A stretch of 47,317 nucleotides of DNA. Source: Synechococcus sp. UW140. GTDB lineage: Bacteria > Cyanobacteriota > Cyanobacteriia > PCC-6307 > Cyanobiaceae. Below are positions 16,292 to 23,803 of the stretch, in pieces; position 1 is the first letter of the stretch, and every line of letters starts with the position of its first letter. The stretch is taken from NCBI GenBank assembly GCA_945875915.1, contig CAMCMT010000019.1, forward strand, positions 1 to 47,317, given 5' to 3'. Below the pieces are notes generated by a model. The model did not search any database and was not told the origin of the DNA. It worked only from the letters and a program-made list of their open reading frames with translations. The position numbers and the translations under genes were made by a program.

Positions 16292-16771
16292 ATGGCCCCC
16301 ATTCGTGCCTTGACGCCCGCTGATCACTCCGAGTTGCTGGCGATCTATGGCGACGCGGTGTCAAGCCAGGCTCCTGCGCTTTACAGCGACCGTCACGTCG
16401 CTGCCTGGCTGAGTCAGGTTGGTGCCCCTGGGTCTTTGGCGGCCGCCCTCCACCAAGGCAGCGGCTTGGTCAGTTGTAGGGAGTCGGGCGAGATCGAAGC
16501 CTTTGCCCTGATGGAGCCGGTCGATCGCCTGTCTTTGCTTTATTGCCGCGGCCGTTCCGCCCGCCAAGGCCATGCCACCCGCCTGTTGATCCGCTTGGAG
16601 GCCTTGGCAGCAAGCCAGAACCTGCGCCAGCTCCGCACCGAAGCCAGCCAGTTTTCCCGCCCCCTTTTGCTAAGGCGGGGCTGGAGAGTGGTGTGGATCG
16701 AAGCTCTGTTGATCAACGGCATCCAGTTTCGGCGTTACCGCATGACCAAAGCCCTCCCCACTGTGAGCTGA
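16292..16771 (+). CDS. GNAT-like N-acetyltransferase
   Basis: A 159-residue protein with a GNAT pattern: IRALTPADHSELLAIYGDAV at the N-terminus, LSLLYCRGRSARQGHATRLL as the acetyl-CoA-binding segment (with Arg-x-Gly-x-Gly/Ala replaced by SARQGHA), and ASQFSRPLLLRRGWRVVWIE as the C-terminal part. The substrate is unknown. Its TGA stop overlaps the ATG of the Nif11-like/cupin gene (TGATG), so the two products are probably made together. Confidence 0.82.
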   Translation: MAPIRALTPADHSELLAIYGDAVSSQAPALYSDRHVAAWLSQVGAPGSLAAALHQGSGLVSCRESGEIEAFALMEPVDRLSLLYCRGRSARQGHATRLLIRLEALAASQNLRQLRTEASQFSRPLLLRRGWRVVWIEALLINGIQFRRYRMTKALPTVS

Positions 16772-17376
16772 TGGCTGAAGCCCAATTGCAGCAGTTTCTT
16801 GAGAAGGTACGCCAGCTCAATGCTTTCGTGGCCCTCAGCGAAGCCGATCCTGGCTTCCGGCAGCGCTTGAGCGACTGCGCCAATCACCAGCAGGTGGTGG
16901 ATCTGGCCAGCAGCTGTGGTTTTGAGATCGCCAGGCGCTGGGGAGAGCCCCCTAGCCAGTCCAGTCAGGCGATGGTGTCGATCGGTGGTGACGGGGCAGA
17001 TCTCCAGGACGTGGGCCTGGAGCTGCTGGCTGCTGGGGACAACGGTTCAGGCCAGAACCTGCTTTCACGACCCTGTCCCCCTCCAGGTCTGGAGCGCAGC
17101 GACCGGTTGCTGGGCCAGGGCCAGCTGCGGCTGGAGCTGATCCATTCCTGCGAGTTCGCCAATCCCCCGGGCTTCTGGTACGACCAGATCGAAAGCGAAT
17201 GGGTGCTGCTGCTTCAGGGCGGCGCGCAGTTGCGCTTTGCCGATGAAGCCCAGACCCGCTGCCTCAAGGCGGGCGACAGCCTGTTGATCACACCTAGGCG
17301 ACGTCACCGGGTTGAGGCAACCGATCCTGCTCCGGGAACCCTCTGGCTGGCTCTGTTCTGGTCGGGGTGCGGCTGA
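16771..17376 (+). CDS. Nif11-like domain fused to a cupin domain
   Basis: A 201-residue protein with an unusual layout. Residues 1-60 resemble the Nif11 domain: AQLQQFLEKVRQLNAFVALS, then DPGFRQRLSDCANHQQVVDL and ASSCGFEI. After a Gly/Pro-rich linker, residues 110-200 form a single cupin: NPPGFWYDQIESEWVLLLQG, GAQLRFADEAQTRCLKAGDS and LLITPRRRHRVEATDP. The usual cupin metal-binding His cluster is mostly missing; Asp, Glu and His near these motifs might still bind a metal. Nif11 domains are best known as leaders of ribosomal peptides, but no Gly-Gly cleavage site or Cys/Ser/Thr-rich core follows. It is coupled to the upstream GNAT gene, and its 3' end overlaps the convergent PsiE-like gene by 83 bp. 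Confidence 0.78.
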   Translation: MAEAQLQQFLEKVRQLNAFVALSEADPGFRQRLSDCANHQQVVDLASSCGFEIARRWGEPPSQSSQAMVSIGGDGADLQDVGLELLAAGDNGSGQNLLSRPCPPPGLERSDRLLGQGQLRLELIHSCEFANPPGFWYDQIESEWVLLLQGGAQLRFADEAQTRCLKAGDSLLITPRRRHRVEATDPAPGTLWLALFWSGCG

Positions 17377-17884
17377 TGTGGGACTGGCGCACCAGCCAGT
17401 AGGCGCTGGAGAGGGCCAGCACGGCCACCCCGAGCCCCGCCAGTTCGCCGGGGGTTTTGAGCATCCCCTCCGGCATGACGATCACCTTGCGGGCCAGGGC
17501 CGTGAGGGCCGTGATCAACACCAGCTCGATCTGCACAACATGCTCGCGCAGGTAGGCTGTGAGATTTTGCAAGACTTCCAGTGCTATCAGCAGGCCGAGG
17601 ATCTGGTCGAGAAACCGGGTTAGGTGATCGCCGTGCCAGTGGTTCGCGCCACCGGTTAATAGGCCGATCAGGGTGTGCAGCAGCTCAAGAGTTGCTACGA
17701 CCAGCACCACAATTAAGGCAGCGGCTAGGACCTTTGCCACTTGCCGCTCGATGCGATGGACCTGGCGCAGGAAGGGCTGGTCACCAAGGCCCTTGGTTTG
17801 TAGGCGCTCGCCCAACCGGCCGAAGAAGCCGCACAGGCGTTGGGCCAGGGGTTGCGGATTTTGGCTGCTTAGGGGCGTTGCCAT
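17294..17884 (-). CDS. PsiE-like phosphate-starvation membrane protein
   Basis: Resembles the PsiE family (phosphate-starvation-inducible E), small membrane proteins of unknown mechanism. Of 196 residues, about 55-155 contain four hydrophobic segments: VLAAALIVVLVVATLELLHT, GLLIALEVLQNLTAYL, VQIELVLITALTALARKVIV and LAGLGVAVLALSSAYWLV. The spacing and the charged EVLQNLTAYLREH and ARKVIV parts fit the family. The C-terminal 83 bp overlap the end of the cupin gene in convergent orientation; the last 30 residues are Pro/Arg-rich and may be partly a read-through tail. Confidence 0.8.
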   Translation of the reverse strand: MATPLSSQNPQPLAQRLCGFFGRLGERLQTKGLGDQPFLRQVHRIERQVAKVLAAALIVVLVVATLELLHTLIGLLTGGANHWHGDHLTRFLDQILGLLIALEVLQNLTAYLREHVVQIELVLITALTALARKVIVMPEGMLKTPGELAGLGVAVLALSSAYWLVRQSHISRTPTRTEPARGFPEQDRLPQPGDVA

Positions 17885-18150
17885 TACTGGTTAAAGGGGG
17901 CGTAAATCGGTTTGGCCGGTGTATCGCCTTTGGGATTCACGATTTTGGTGTCACAGGTGATGCTGCCATCGGCGGCCGTGAAGCAGTTCTTCGGCTCAAT
18001 CTTGGTTTCCGGACCGATGTTGCTGCCAGGACCGAGCAGGAAGCGTTGGCTCTGGGCTAGGCCTGGGCCGGCCAGGGCTGCCGCCAGGCCCAGCCAGGCG
18101 ACCAGGGTTTGGATGAACTTGGCTGCTAGGGGCTGGGGACGGGGGACCAT
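17884..18150 (-). CDS. Small secreted protein of unknown function
   Basis: An 88-residue product with a signal peptide (LVAWLGLAAALAGPGLAQ) and a short mature part containing the conserved-looking NCFTAADGSITCDTKIVNPK with two Cys residues that could form a disulfide, ending PAKPIYAPFNQ. The start chosen is ATG 18150, 24 bp below the longest start at 18174. Its stop region touches the ATG of the PsiE-like gene (both at 17884), so the two genes are probably translated together. No family name is recognised. Confidence 0.7.
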   Translation of the reverse strand: MVPRPQPLAAKFIQTLVAWLGLAAALAGPGLAQSQRFLLGPGSNIGPETKIEPKNCFTAADGSITCDTKIVNPKGDTPAKPIYAPFNQ

Positions 18151-18225
18151 GGCGATTGCTACAACGGCCCCCACTCTGCCTGCCCTGGCGGCGGTTGGCC
18201 CATTGGGATTGGCTAGTCCCGCGGT

Positions 18226-18564
18226 TTAGCCGCCGGCTTGGCCGCCAGAGGCAGCCTCCTGACGAATCTCCTCTAGCAAGAGGTCCAGCTGGCCCAGGGA
18301 AGAGTCCAGGTCTGGGAGGAGGTCGTCTCCCCCGCTGCCTGGCTGCTCCTGCCAGAGCAGGTCGATGCCGCAGAGGCGCTCGGCCAGGCCGTTTAAGCCT
18401 TCGCGCCCATGGATCCGTTGCAGTTCCTCCAGCAGCACTGGCATGCGAATCGAGCTGACCCGCAGGGCCCGGCGCAGATCTGCCTGGGTGCGGCCGCTAT
18501 GGCGCAGCCAGTCCTTAAGAAAGCTCTGGAGATCCTCCAGATCTTCGAGACTGAGGCTGGCCAT
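18226..18564 (-). CDS. Conserved-looking protein with a possible helix-turn-helix N-terminus
   Basis: A 112-residue protein starting MASLSLEDLEDLQSFLKDWL, followed by HSGRTQADLRRALRVSSIRM and PVLLEELQRIHGREGL. The stretch GRTQADLRRALRVS resembles a short helix-turn-helix such as those in Xre-like proteins, but this is only a resemblance. The C-terminal half is acidic (DDLLPDLDSSLGQLDLLLEE) and ends Gly/Ala-rich. Its ATG overlaps the stop of the YkvA-like gene (TGATG on the minus strand), so translational coupling is expected. Confidence 0.7.
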   Translation of the reverse strand: MASLSLEDLEDLQSFLKDWLRHSGRTQADLRRALRVSSIRMPVLLEELQRIHGREGLNGLAERLCGIDLLWQEQPGSGGDDLLPDLDSSLGQLDLLLEEIRQEAASGGQAGG

Positions 18565-18962
18565 CAACGCACTAGGGGAAACCACTGGTCCAGTTTGCGC
18601 TGGGCCCGGGTGCGCACGGCATCATTCATGTGGCTGCGATAGAGGCCCAGCAGGGCCGTCATCGCCACCACATCATCGCCAAAGCCAGCCACGGGAATGA
18701 AATCCGGGATCAGATCCAGGGGAAATACCAGGTAGGTCAAGGCCGCCAGCATCGTGAGACGCACCTGGAAGGGCGTGTTGGCATCGAGCACCAGCTCGAG
18801 GCATTCGAGCGCCGGGCGGGCGACGCTGCGGCCCGCCCGGCGCAGTAGTTTCCAGAGCAGGCCCTCATCGATTTCGGCGCTGCCCAGCACCTCGGCCTCG
18901 ATGGTTTCCGGGGACTGGGTTGGCCCAGTTTGGGGCGGCGGGGACTGGGTTGATGGACCCAT
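18564..18962 (-). CDS. YkvA-like DUF1232 membrane protein
   Basis: Contains the DUF1232/YkvA motif: LTMLAALTYLVFPLDLIPDF, then IPVAGFGDDVVAMTALLGLY and RSHMNDAVRTRAQRKLDQWF. The PLDLIPDFIPVAGFGDD segment is diagnostic. Function is unknown; proteins of this type have one or two hydrophobic helices and often sit near membrane or stress genes. The long open frame to 19292 is not used because the region above 18962 is low-complexity and overlaps nothing conserved; ATG 18962 gives 132 residues. Confidence 0.85.
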   Translation of the reverse strand: MGPSTQSPPPQTGPTQSPETIEAEVLGSAEIDEGLLWKLLRRAGRSVARPALECLELVLDANTPFQVRLTMLAALTYLVFPLDLIPDFIPVAGFGDDVVAMTALLGLYRSHMNDAVRTRAQRKLDQWFPLVR

Positions 18963-19140
18963 GGCGTTGCCCGTTGGCAGAATTGTTACCACTTTGGCCG
19001 CACCGAGGCTGGACGGACGGCTTTGAGGCACATCGGCTTGGCGTGGCTGGCCCGCCCCATCACCCCGTTGGGCTTGGGCCCATCTGGATCCCTTGGTAAG
19101 CACCCGCTCCCAGGCGTCCTTCCCTGGCGTCAAACTGCCC

Positions 19141-20064
19141 TCAATCGATCTCGACGAGACCGCTCTGGATGCCGGTCTTGCGCAGCTTGCGCAGGGCCCG
19201 TTGCACCACCTGGCGGCAGTATTCGCGGCTGCAACCCAGTTGACGGGCCACCTCGGCCAGGGTTCGCCATTCGTTGCCGCCATCGAGACCAAAGCGCAGC
19301 ATCACCACCGTGCGTTCCTTCGGGGTGAGGTTGGACTGGTCCAGCAGGGTCCAGGCTGAGGCGCTGCGTTCGGCCAGTTCGGCCCGCTCCATCGGAGCCA
19401 TTTCATTGCTGGGCAGCACATCCACCAGCTCGGTGGGATCGGATTTCGACTTCAGCACCCCCTGCAGGCTGACGGTGACACTGCGCAGTTCACAGCCGAG
19501 GAGCTCTTCCACCTCCTCAAGGGGAATGGCCATGGCGGAGGCCAGCTCCCGGGGGCTTGGCAACAGGCCATTGCTTTGCAGCAAGCGGGCCTTGGCGGCC
19601 CGCAGGCGCGTCAGTTTTTCATTCACATTCACTGGAATGCGGATGGTGCGGCTTTGGGTGGAGAGGGCCCGGTTGAGACCCTGGCGAATCCACCAGTAGG
19701 CATAGGTACTGAATCGGTGGCCGCGGGTGGGGTCATATTTCTCGACCGCCCGGGTGAGGCCCAGGGTGCCTTCCTGGATCAGGTCGAGCAGGTCCAACCC
19801 CTTGCCCTGGTAACGCTTGGCCAGGTTGACTACCAGGCGCAGGTTGGACGTGATCATCTGGGTCTTGGCCCGCTCCCCCAGGCGCATGGTGCGCTTTTCG
19901 CCATCGTCGTAGCTGCAGGCTTCACCGACACCATCGGCACTGCTGCAGCGTTCCTGCAGCTCAACAAGGGCCTGTACCTTGCGGCCCAAGGTGAGCTCCT
20001 GTTCGGGTGTAAGCAATTGGTGACGCCCAATTTCGCCTAGATATGCATTCAGCGAACTTGTCAT
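19141..20064 (-). CDS. RNA polymerase sigma factor, sigma-70 family (group 2 type)
   Basis: A 307-residue sigma factor of the RpoD/SigA-like type without region 1.1, as in cyanobacterial group 2 (non-essential) sigma factors. Region 1.2 starts LNAYLGEIGRHQLLTPEQEL; region 2 has NLRLVVNLAKRYQGKGLDLL, DLIQEGTLGLTRAVEKYDPT and FSTYAYWWIRQGLNRAL; region 3 is LTRLRAAKARLLQ; region 4.2 is TLAEVARQLGCSREYCRQVV. ATG 20064 is preceded by GAGGAG at a good distance. The loop before region 2 (ERCSSADGVGEACSYDDG) has two Cys residues and looks like an insertion. Which sig gene it is cannot be told without a tree. Confidence 0.92.
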   Translation of the reverse strand: MTSSLNAYLGEIGRHQLLTPEQELTLGRKVQALVELQERCSSADGVGEACSYDDGEKRTMRLGERAKTQMITSNLRLVVNLAKRYQGKGLDLLDLIQEGTLGLTRAVEKYDPTRGHRFSTYAYWWIRQGLNRALSTQSRTIRIPVNVNEKLTRLRAAKARLLQSNGLLPSPRELASAMAIPLEEVEELLGCELRSVTVSLQGVLKSKSDPTELVDVLPSNEMAPMERAELAERSASAWTLLDQSNLTPKERTVVMLRFGLDGGNEWRTLAEVARQLGCSREYCRQVVQRALRKLRKTGIQSGLVEID

Positions 20065-20305
20065 CACTCCTCTGGACTTTGCGAAGAATCTAGGGCAGAT
20101 TTCTGTTAGTACTGGAAGTAACTGAAAGGCTTCCAACTTTCGCTATTTCTTCCCTTTTGGGCCCGTTAACTGGTTTTCGCTCCGCAAGTATTTTTACAGC
20201 TTTGCAATGAAGACGGGTTCAGTCAGCATCTCCGCGTCCGCGGCGCTGCCTGGCCCGGGCCCTGAAGGGCCCCGCTACTGTCAAGTTCCTAGCTCATAGC
20301 GCCCC

Positions 20306-20818
20306 ATGCTCGAGTTCGCCGCACCGATCCACACCCTCTTCAGCAACTTGCCCACTGACCTGCTGCCTCGGGCCGCTGGGGCCTACGTCCACTACCTCAG
20401 CTTTATGGTTTGCTTCGGGGCCCTAGTGCTGGAACGGCGCCTGATCAGGCCCAATCCGGACCGTAAGGACGCGATCACCATGGTGATCACCGATGTGGTT
20501 TACGGCCTTGCAGCGCTGGCATTGCTGGGTAGCGGCATCCTTCGGGTTCTCTATTTGGGCCAGGGCAGCGAGTTTTATACCCACAACCCCCTGTTCTGGT
20601 GGAAGGTGGGGGCCTACCTGTCGGTGGGGGCCCTGTCCCTTTATCCCACTATTACTTACATCCTCTGGGCGATTCCCTTGCGCAAGGGTGAGTTGCCCAA
20701 GGTGAGTGAGGCCCTGGCCACCCGCCTGGGCTGGATTTTAAATATTGAATTAGTTGGCTTTGCCCTGATTCCGATGATGGCAGTGTTGATGGCCCGGGGC
20801 GTGGGCCTGCCGGCCTGA
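20306..20818 (+). CDS. DUF2214 family membrane protein
   Basis: A 170-residue membrane protein with four predicted helices: AAGAYVHYLSFMVCFGALVL, VVYGLAALALLGSGILRVLY, GAYLSVGALSLYPTITYILW and ILNIELVGFALIPMMAVLMA. The family-like HYLSFM and WWKVGAYLSVGALSLYPT segments are present. The role is unknown; the arrangement with His and Tyr in the helices could bind cofactors, but this is speculation. A 241-bp non-coding gap separates it from the divergent sigma gene. Confidence 0.85.
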   Translation: MLEFAAPIHTLFSNLPTDLLPRAAGAYVHYLSFMVCFGALVLERRLIRPNPDRKDAITMVITDVVYGLAALALLGSGILRVLYLGQGSEFYTHNPLFWWKVGAYLSVGALSLYPTITYILWAIPLRKGELPKVSEALATRLGWILNIELVGFALIPMMAVLMARGVGLPA

Positions 20819-20850
20819 GGCCAGGCCTAGGACGCCGATCAGTCTGTGCC

Positions 20851-21636
20851 GTGCCGCCCGTGCCCTTTTTGCCAATCCCCACGCTTGAGCCACCGCCCCT
20901 GGTGCGCAACGGTGGGAACCCCGATGTTCAGCAAAACCCAAGGTTCGACTGTCCGATTCAGCAGCAAAGCCGGCCCTGGAGTGTCGCTGGAGAGGTTACC
21001 GGCGTGGGTATATCCCCTAAGCAAGTTGACAAGTCCCTCCGTGGTCTAGAAACCCCGGGGGCCGATCCTGCTGGAGCCGATTATCACCAGCGCCTAAAAT
21101 CTACCCCGGCTGGCTGGCCGATTCGTTCCCAGTGGTGCGTATGGGTGGAACCCTTAGCTGCGGGCACCCCTGCCGGCCCTTTTGGGGCCCATTGGCAGCG
21201 GGCTGTGGAGGCGGCGCTGGCGATTTGGCAAACCGAGCTGCCGATCCAGGCGGTTGCCACCCCCGACCAGGCCCAGGTGCGCCTCTGGCGCCGTAAGCCG
21301 CCCCTCGAGAGTGGCCCCGACGGGCCCCTGAGGGCCAGCCATGGACGCGCCCTGTTGCAGCTGCGCCAGGTGCAGCGGCTGGGCCAGTGGCAGCTGGAGC
21401 CCCAGGTGGAGGTGCTGATCAGCCCAGGCCAACGGCCCGAAGCAATCCAGGCCACCAGCCTGCATGAACTCGGCCACGCCTTCGGCCTCTGGGGCCACAG
21501 CGACCAGAGCGGCGACGTAATGGCCGTCAGCCCCACGGCTAAGCCCGTACTGGCCCTCAGTGCCCGGGACCGGGCCACCCTGCGCTGGCTGCTGCGCCAG
21601 CCGGGTCTTAGTCCCGTAGTGGAGCCGGCTTACTGA
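20851..21636 (+). CDS. Small zinc metalloprotease, matrixin-like
   Basis: A 261-residue protein with a metzincin-type zinc site: HELGHAFGLWGHS (HExxHxxGxxH; three His ligands and the catalytic Glu) followed by a Met-containing turn in SGDVMAVS. The catalytic region begins around residue 105 (WVEPLAAGTP...) and includes WQRAVEAALAIWQTELPIQA, as in predicted peptidases of this kind in cyanobacteria. No signal peptide is visible from GTG 20851, so the protein may be cytoplasmic, or the real start may differ. The tail overlaps nothing; hisIE follows on the other strand. Confidence 0.82.
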   Translation: MPPVPFLPIPTLEPPPLVRNGGNPDVQQNPRFDCPIQQQSRPWSVAGEVTGVGISPKQVDKSLRGLETPGADPAGADYHQRLKSTPAGWPIRSQWCVWVEPLAAGTPAGPFGAHWQRAVEAALAIWQTELPIQAVATPDQAQVRLWRRKPPLESGPDGPLRASHGRALLQLRQVQRLGQWQLEPQVEVLISPGQRPEAIQATSLHELGHAFGLWGHSDQSGDVMAVSPTAKPVLALSARDRATLRWLLRQPGLSPVVEPAY

Positions 21637-21638
21637 GG

Positions 21639-21706
21639 GTGCCTGGGGCGTTGTTTTACCCAGGGCGCCTGGGGGCGTTGTTTCACCCAGGGCGCCTGGG
21701 GGCGCC
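21639..21706. repeat. Tandem 27-bp repeat, about 2.5 copies, spanning the hisIE stop
   Basis: Unit GCGCCTGGGGGCGTTGTTTC plus ACCCAGG occurs at 21665-21691, a 26-bp variant (one base shorter, two changes) at 21639-21664, and a partial copy at 21692-21706. The middle copy contains the hisIE stop codon (TCA on the plus strand, TGA on the minus strand) at 21683-21685; the left copy has TTA, another stop, in the matching position. Confidence 0.8.
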
Positions 21707-22378
21707 ACGGCGTTCGGCCAGCACCTCCAGCACATGGCGCCAGGGGACGCCGTGGTGGGCCAGGGCGACCTGGAGGTGGAACACAATGTCGGCCGCTTCG
21801 CCAGCAATCTCGGCCGGGTTGTCGTCCTTGCAGGCCATCACGAATTCGGCGCATTCCTCGCCAATCTTTTTGAGGATGCGGTTGTCGCCGCCCTCCAGCA
21901 GCCGGTTGGTGTAGCTGCCGGGCTCCGGATTGGCGCGGCGGTCTTCGATCACCCGCGAGAGTTCGCTGCAGGCATCGGCCGGCGGTGGCAGGGCTTCGGG
22001 GCCCCCGGCCGCACCAGGATTTTCGCCAAAGAAGCAGCTGCGGGCCCCGGTGTGGCAGGCCACATCACCCACCTGCTCAATCGTGAGCAGCAGCACATCG
22101 GCGTCGCAGTCGTAGCGGAGGCCGTGCAGTTTTTGGAAATGGCCGCTGCTGGCGCCCTTGTGCCAGAGCTCGGCCCGGGAACGGCTCCAGTAATGCACTT
22201 CGCCGCTAGCCAGGCTGCGCTCGATGGCTTCGCGGTTCATCCAGGCGACCATCAACACGGCACCATCAAGCCAGTCCTGGGCGATGGCCGGGATCAGGCC
22301 GGCGGCGTTGAAGCGGAGCTGCCCGAGCAAGGCCGGATCTGGGGGCTGAAATGATGCCTGCAAGGGCTGTTGTTCCAT
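21683..22378 (-). CDS. hisIE: Bifunctional phosphoribosyl-AMP cyclohydrolase / phosphoribosyl-ATP pyrophosphatase
   Basis: Carries the second and third steps of histidine synthesis. The N-terminal HisI domain is seen in VLMVAWMNREAIERSLASGE and VHYWSRSRAELWHKGASSGH, with the metal-binding Cys/Asp residues in YDCDADVLLLTIEQ and CHTGARSCFF. The C-terminal HisE domain has SYTNRLLEGGDNRILKKIGE and ECAEFVMACKDDNPAEIAGE. ATG 22378 has GGGAGGA upstream and gives 231 residues. The last residues and the stop lie inside a tandem repeat. Confidence 0.94.
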   Translation of the reverse strand: MEQQPLQASFQPPDPALLGQLRFNAAGLIPAIAQDWLDGAVLMVAWMNREAIERSLASGEVHYWSRSRAELWHKGASSGHFQKLHGLRYDCDADVLLLTIEQVGDVACHTGARSCFFGENPGAAGGPEALPPPADACSELSRVIEDRRANPEPGSYTNRLLEGGDNRILKKIGEECAEFVMACKDDNPAEIAGEAADIVFHLQVALAHHGVPWRHVLEVLAERRGAPRRPG

Positions 22379-22415
22379 CTGCTCTGATCCTCCCGCAACA
22401 CCCCGTCCCAGCCTG

Positions 22416-22895
22416 ATGACTGCCCCCCGCCGCCCATCAGCGTTCCGTTGTAGCAAGAGCTTCAGCGGCTATCCCTGCTGCCATCGCCAGTGGCGCCATC
22501 CAGGCCACTGCCGCTTTGTGCATGGCTACAGCCGCAGTTTCACCTGCTGGTTTGAGGCTAGTGACCTCGATAGTTACGGCTTTGTCGTTGATTTCTCCAG
22601 CCTCAAGGGCCTCGAATCCCAGCTGGCGGCCCAGTTCGACCACACCTTTTTGGTGAACGCCGACGACCCCCTGCTCTCCCAGTGGCAGCTCCTCCATGAC
22701 CAGGGCGCCCTCGATCTGCGGGTCATGGCCAACGTGGGCATGGAAGCCAGCGCCGAATTGGTCTGGGGTTGGGCCAATGGCCTGCTCCAAGTCCGCGATG
22801 GCGGCCGGACCTGCTGCGTCAAGGTGGAAGCCCGCGAAAACGAGAAGAACGCCGCCTACTACGAGGCCGTGCCCGAGTGGTTTGGGACTCCCTAA
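22416..22895 (+). CDS. 6-pyruvoyl-tetrahydropterin synthase / QueD-like protein
   Basis: T-fold enzyme acting on dihydroneopterin triphosphate in pterin or 7-deazaguanine (queuosine) synthesis. The zinc-binding region is seen in CHRQWRHPGHCRFVHGYSRS, with the family-like DSYGFVVDFSSLKGLESQLA, FDHTFLVNADDP and NVGMEASAELVWGWANGLLQ. The 159-residue length is normal. Whether it makes tetrahydropterin or carboxy-tetrahydropterin cannot be decided. It is divergent from hisIE, with 37 bp between starts, and converges with znuB. Confidence 0.88.
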   Translation: MTAPRRPSAFRCSKSFSGYPCCHRQWRHPGHCRFVHGYSRSFTCWFEASDLDSYGFVVDFSSLKGLESQLAAQFDHTFLVNADDPLLSQWQLLHDQGALDLRVMANVGMEASAELVWGWANGLLQVRDGGRTCCVKVEARENEKNAAYYEAVPEWFGTP

Positions 22896-22934
22896 CCCGC
22901 CAGCTAGGCCTGTGTTGTTTTGCAAGCCCCAGTC

Positions 22935-23738
22935 TCAGGAGTCCTGGGCCCGGCGCAGGACCTGGGCCAGGGGCAACAGGGCCAGACAGAGCAGGGCGAT
23001 CACTGGTCCTGGCGGCAGGTTGATCGCCGGCTGGATGGCCAGGCCAAAGCCCAGGGCGCTCAGTCCCATGCCGACCAGGCCGGCCCGCAGCAGGGCCTCT
23101 TTCAATGAGCGGGCCCCCACCAGGGCCACCAGGGCCGGCGCCCCCATCAGGGCGATCACCAGCACCACCCCCACGGCGCCCATGGCGCTCACCACGGTGA
23201 AGGCGGTGGCCAGGGTCAAGAGCAGACGCAGGCGCCGAACTGGCAAGCCGGCACTGGCCGCCCCCACCGGATCGACGCCGAGGAAGACGAGCTGGTGGTA
23301 GCGCCCAACCAGCAGGGTCCCCACCGCGGCGAGGGCGGCCAGGGCGCCGGCTAGATCGCCGGGGCCGGCCGCCAGGAGGTCGCCAAACAGAATCGCTTCG
23401 AGATCAACCCGGATGTGCAGCAGGGGAATCAGCAGCACGCCCAGGCCGAGAAAGCCCGCCAGCACTGTGTTGAGTACGGCCTCATCGCGGCTGTCGCCCG
23501 GTTTGCTGCCCTGGCTCAGGCGCTCTGCAACCAGGGCGCCAGCCACACCGCTGACCATGCCGCCCACCCCGGGGGACAGGCCCAGGGCCACGGCCACAGC
23601 CAGCCCGGGCAGTACCGCATGGGAAATCAAATTGGCCAAAAACAGGCGCCGTTGCACCAACAGCAGGGTTCCGGCCAGGGGGCAAAGGGCGCCGATCAGC
23701 AGGGCCAGGAGCAAGGGCAGGGCCCACCAGCGATCCAT
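22935..23738 (-). CDS. znuB: Zinc/manganese ABC transporter permease (ZnuB-like)
   Basis: Membrane subunit of a metal importer of the ABC-3 family, working with ZnuC and a periplasmic binding protein (not in the window). The 267-residue protein has about eight hydrophobic segments, including LIGALCPLAGTLLLVQRRLF, FLANLISHAVLPGLAVAVAL and AMGAVGVVLVIALMGAPALV. The chosen ATG 23738 starts MDRWWALPLLLALLIG; the longer frame to 23933 overlaps znuC and is rejected. It lies downstream of znuC on the same strand, about 65 bp away. Zinc rather than manganese is supported by the COG0523 and Fur-family neighbours. Confidence 0.88.
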   Translation of the reverse strand: MDRWWALPLLLALLIGALCPLAGTLLLVQRRLFLANLISHAVLPGLAVAVALGLSPGVGGMVSGVAGALVAERLSQGSKPGDSRDEAVLNTVLAGFLGLGVLLIPLLHIRVDLEAILFGDLLAAGPGDLAGALAALAAVGTLLVGRYHQLVFLGVDPVGAASAGLPVRRLRLLLTLATAFTVVSAMGAVGVVLVIALMGAPALVALVGARSLKEALLRAGLVGMGLSALGFGLAIQPAINLPPGPVIALLCLALLPLAQVLRRAQDS

Positions 23739-23803
23739 AGGCTTGGGGGTGCGGCTTGGCCAGGGCCCTCCAGATTGCCTAATTGGACGCCCAAGTGGCC
23801 GGG

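Noticed and set aside
16771-16960. Nif11-like N-terminus as a ribosomal peptide (prochlorosin) precursor
   Set aside because: No Gly-Gly cleavage site, no Cys/Ser/Thr core and no LanM-type modification enzyme nearby; the domain is fused to a cupin instead.
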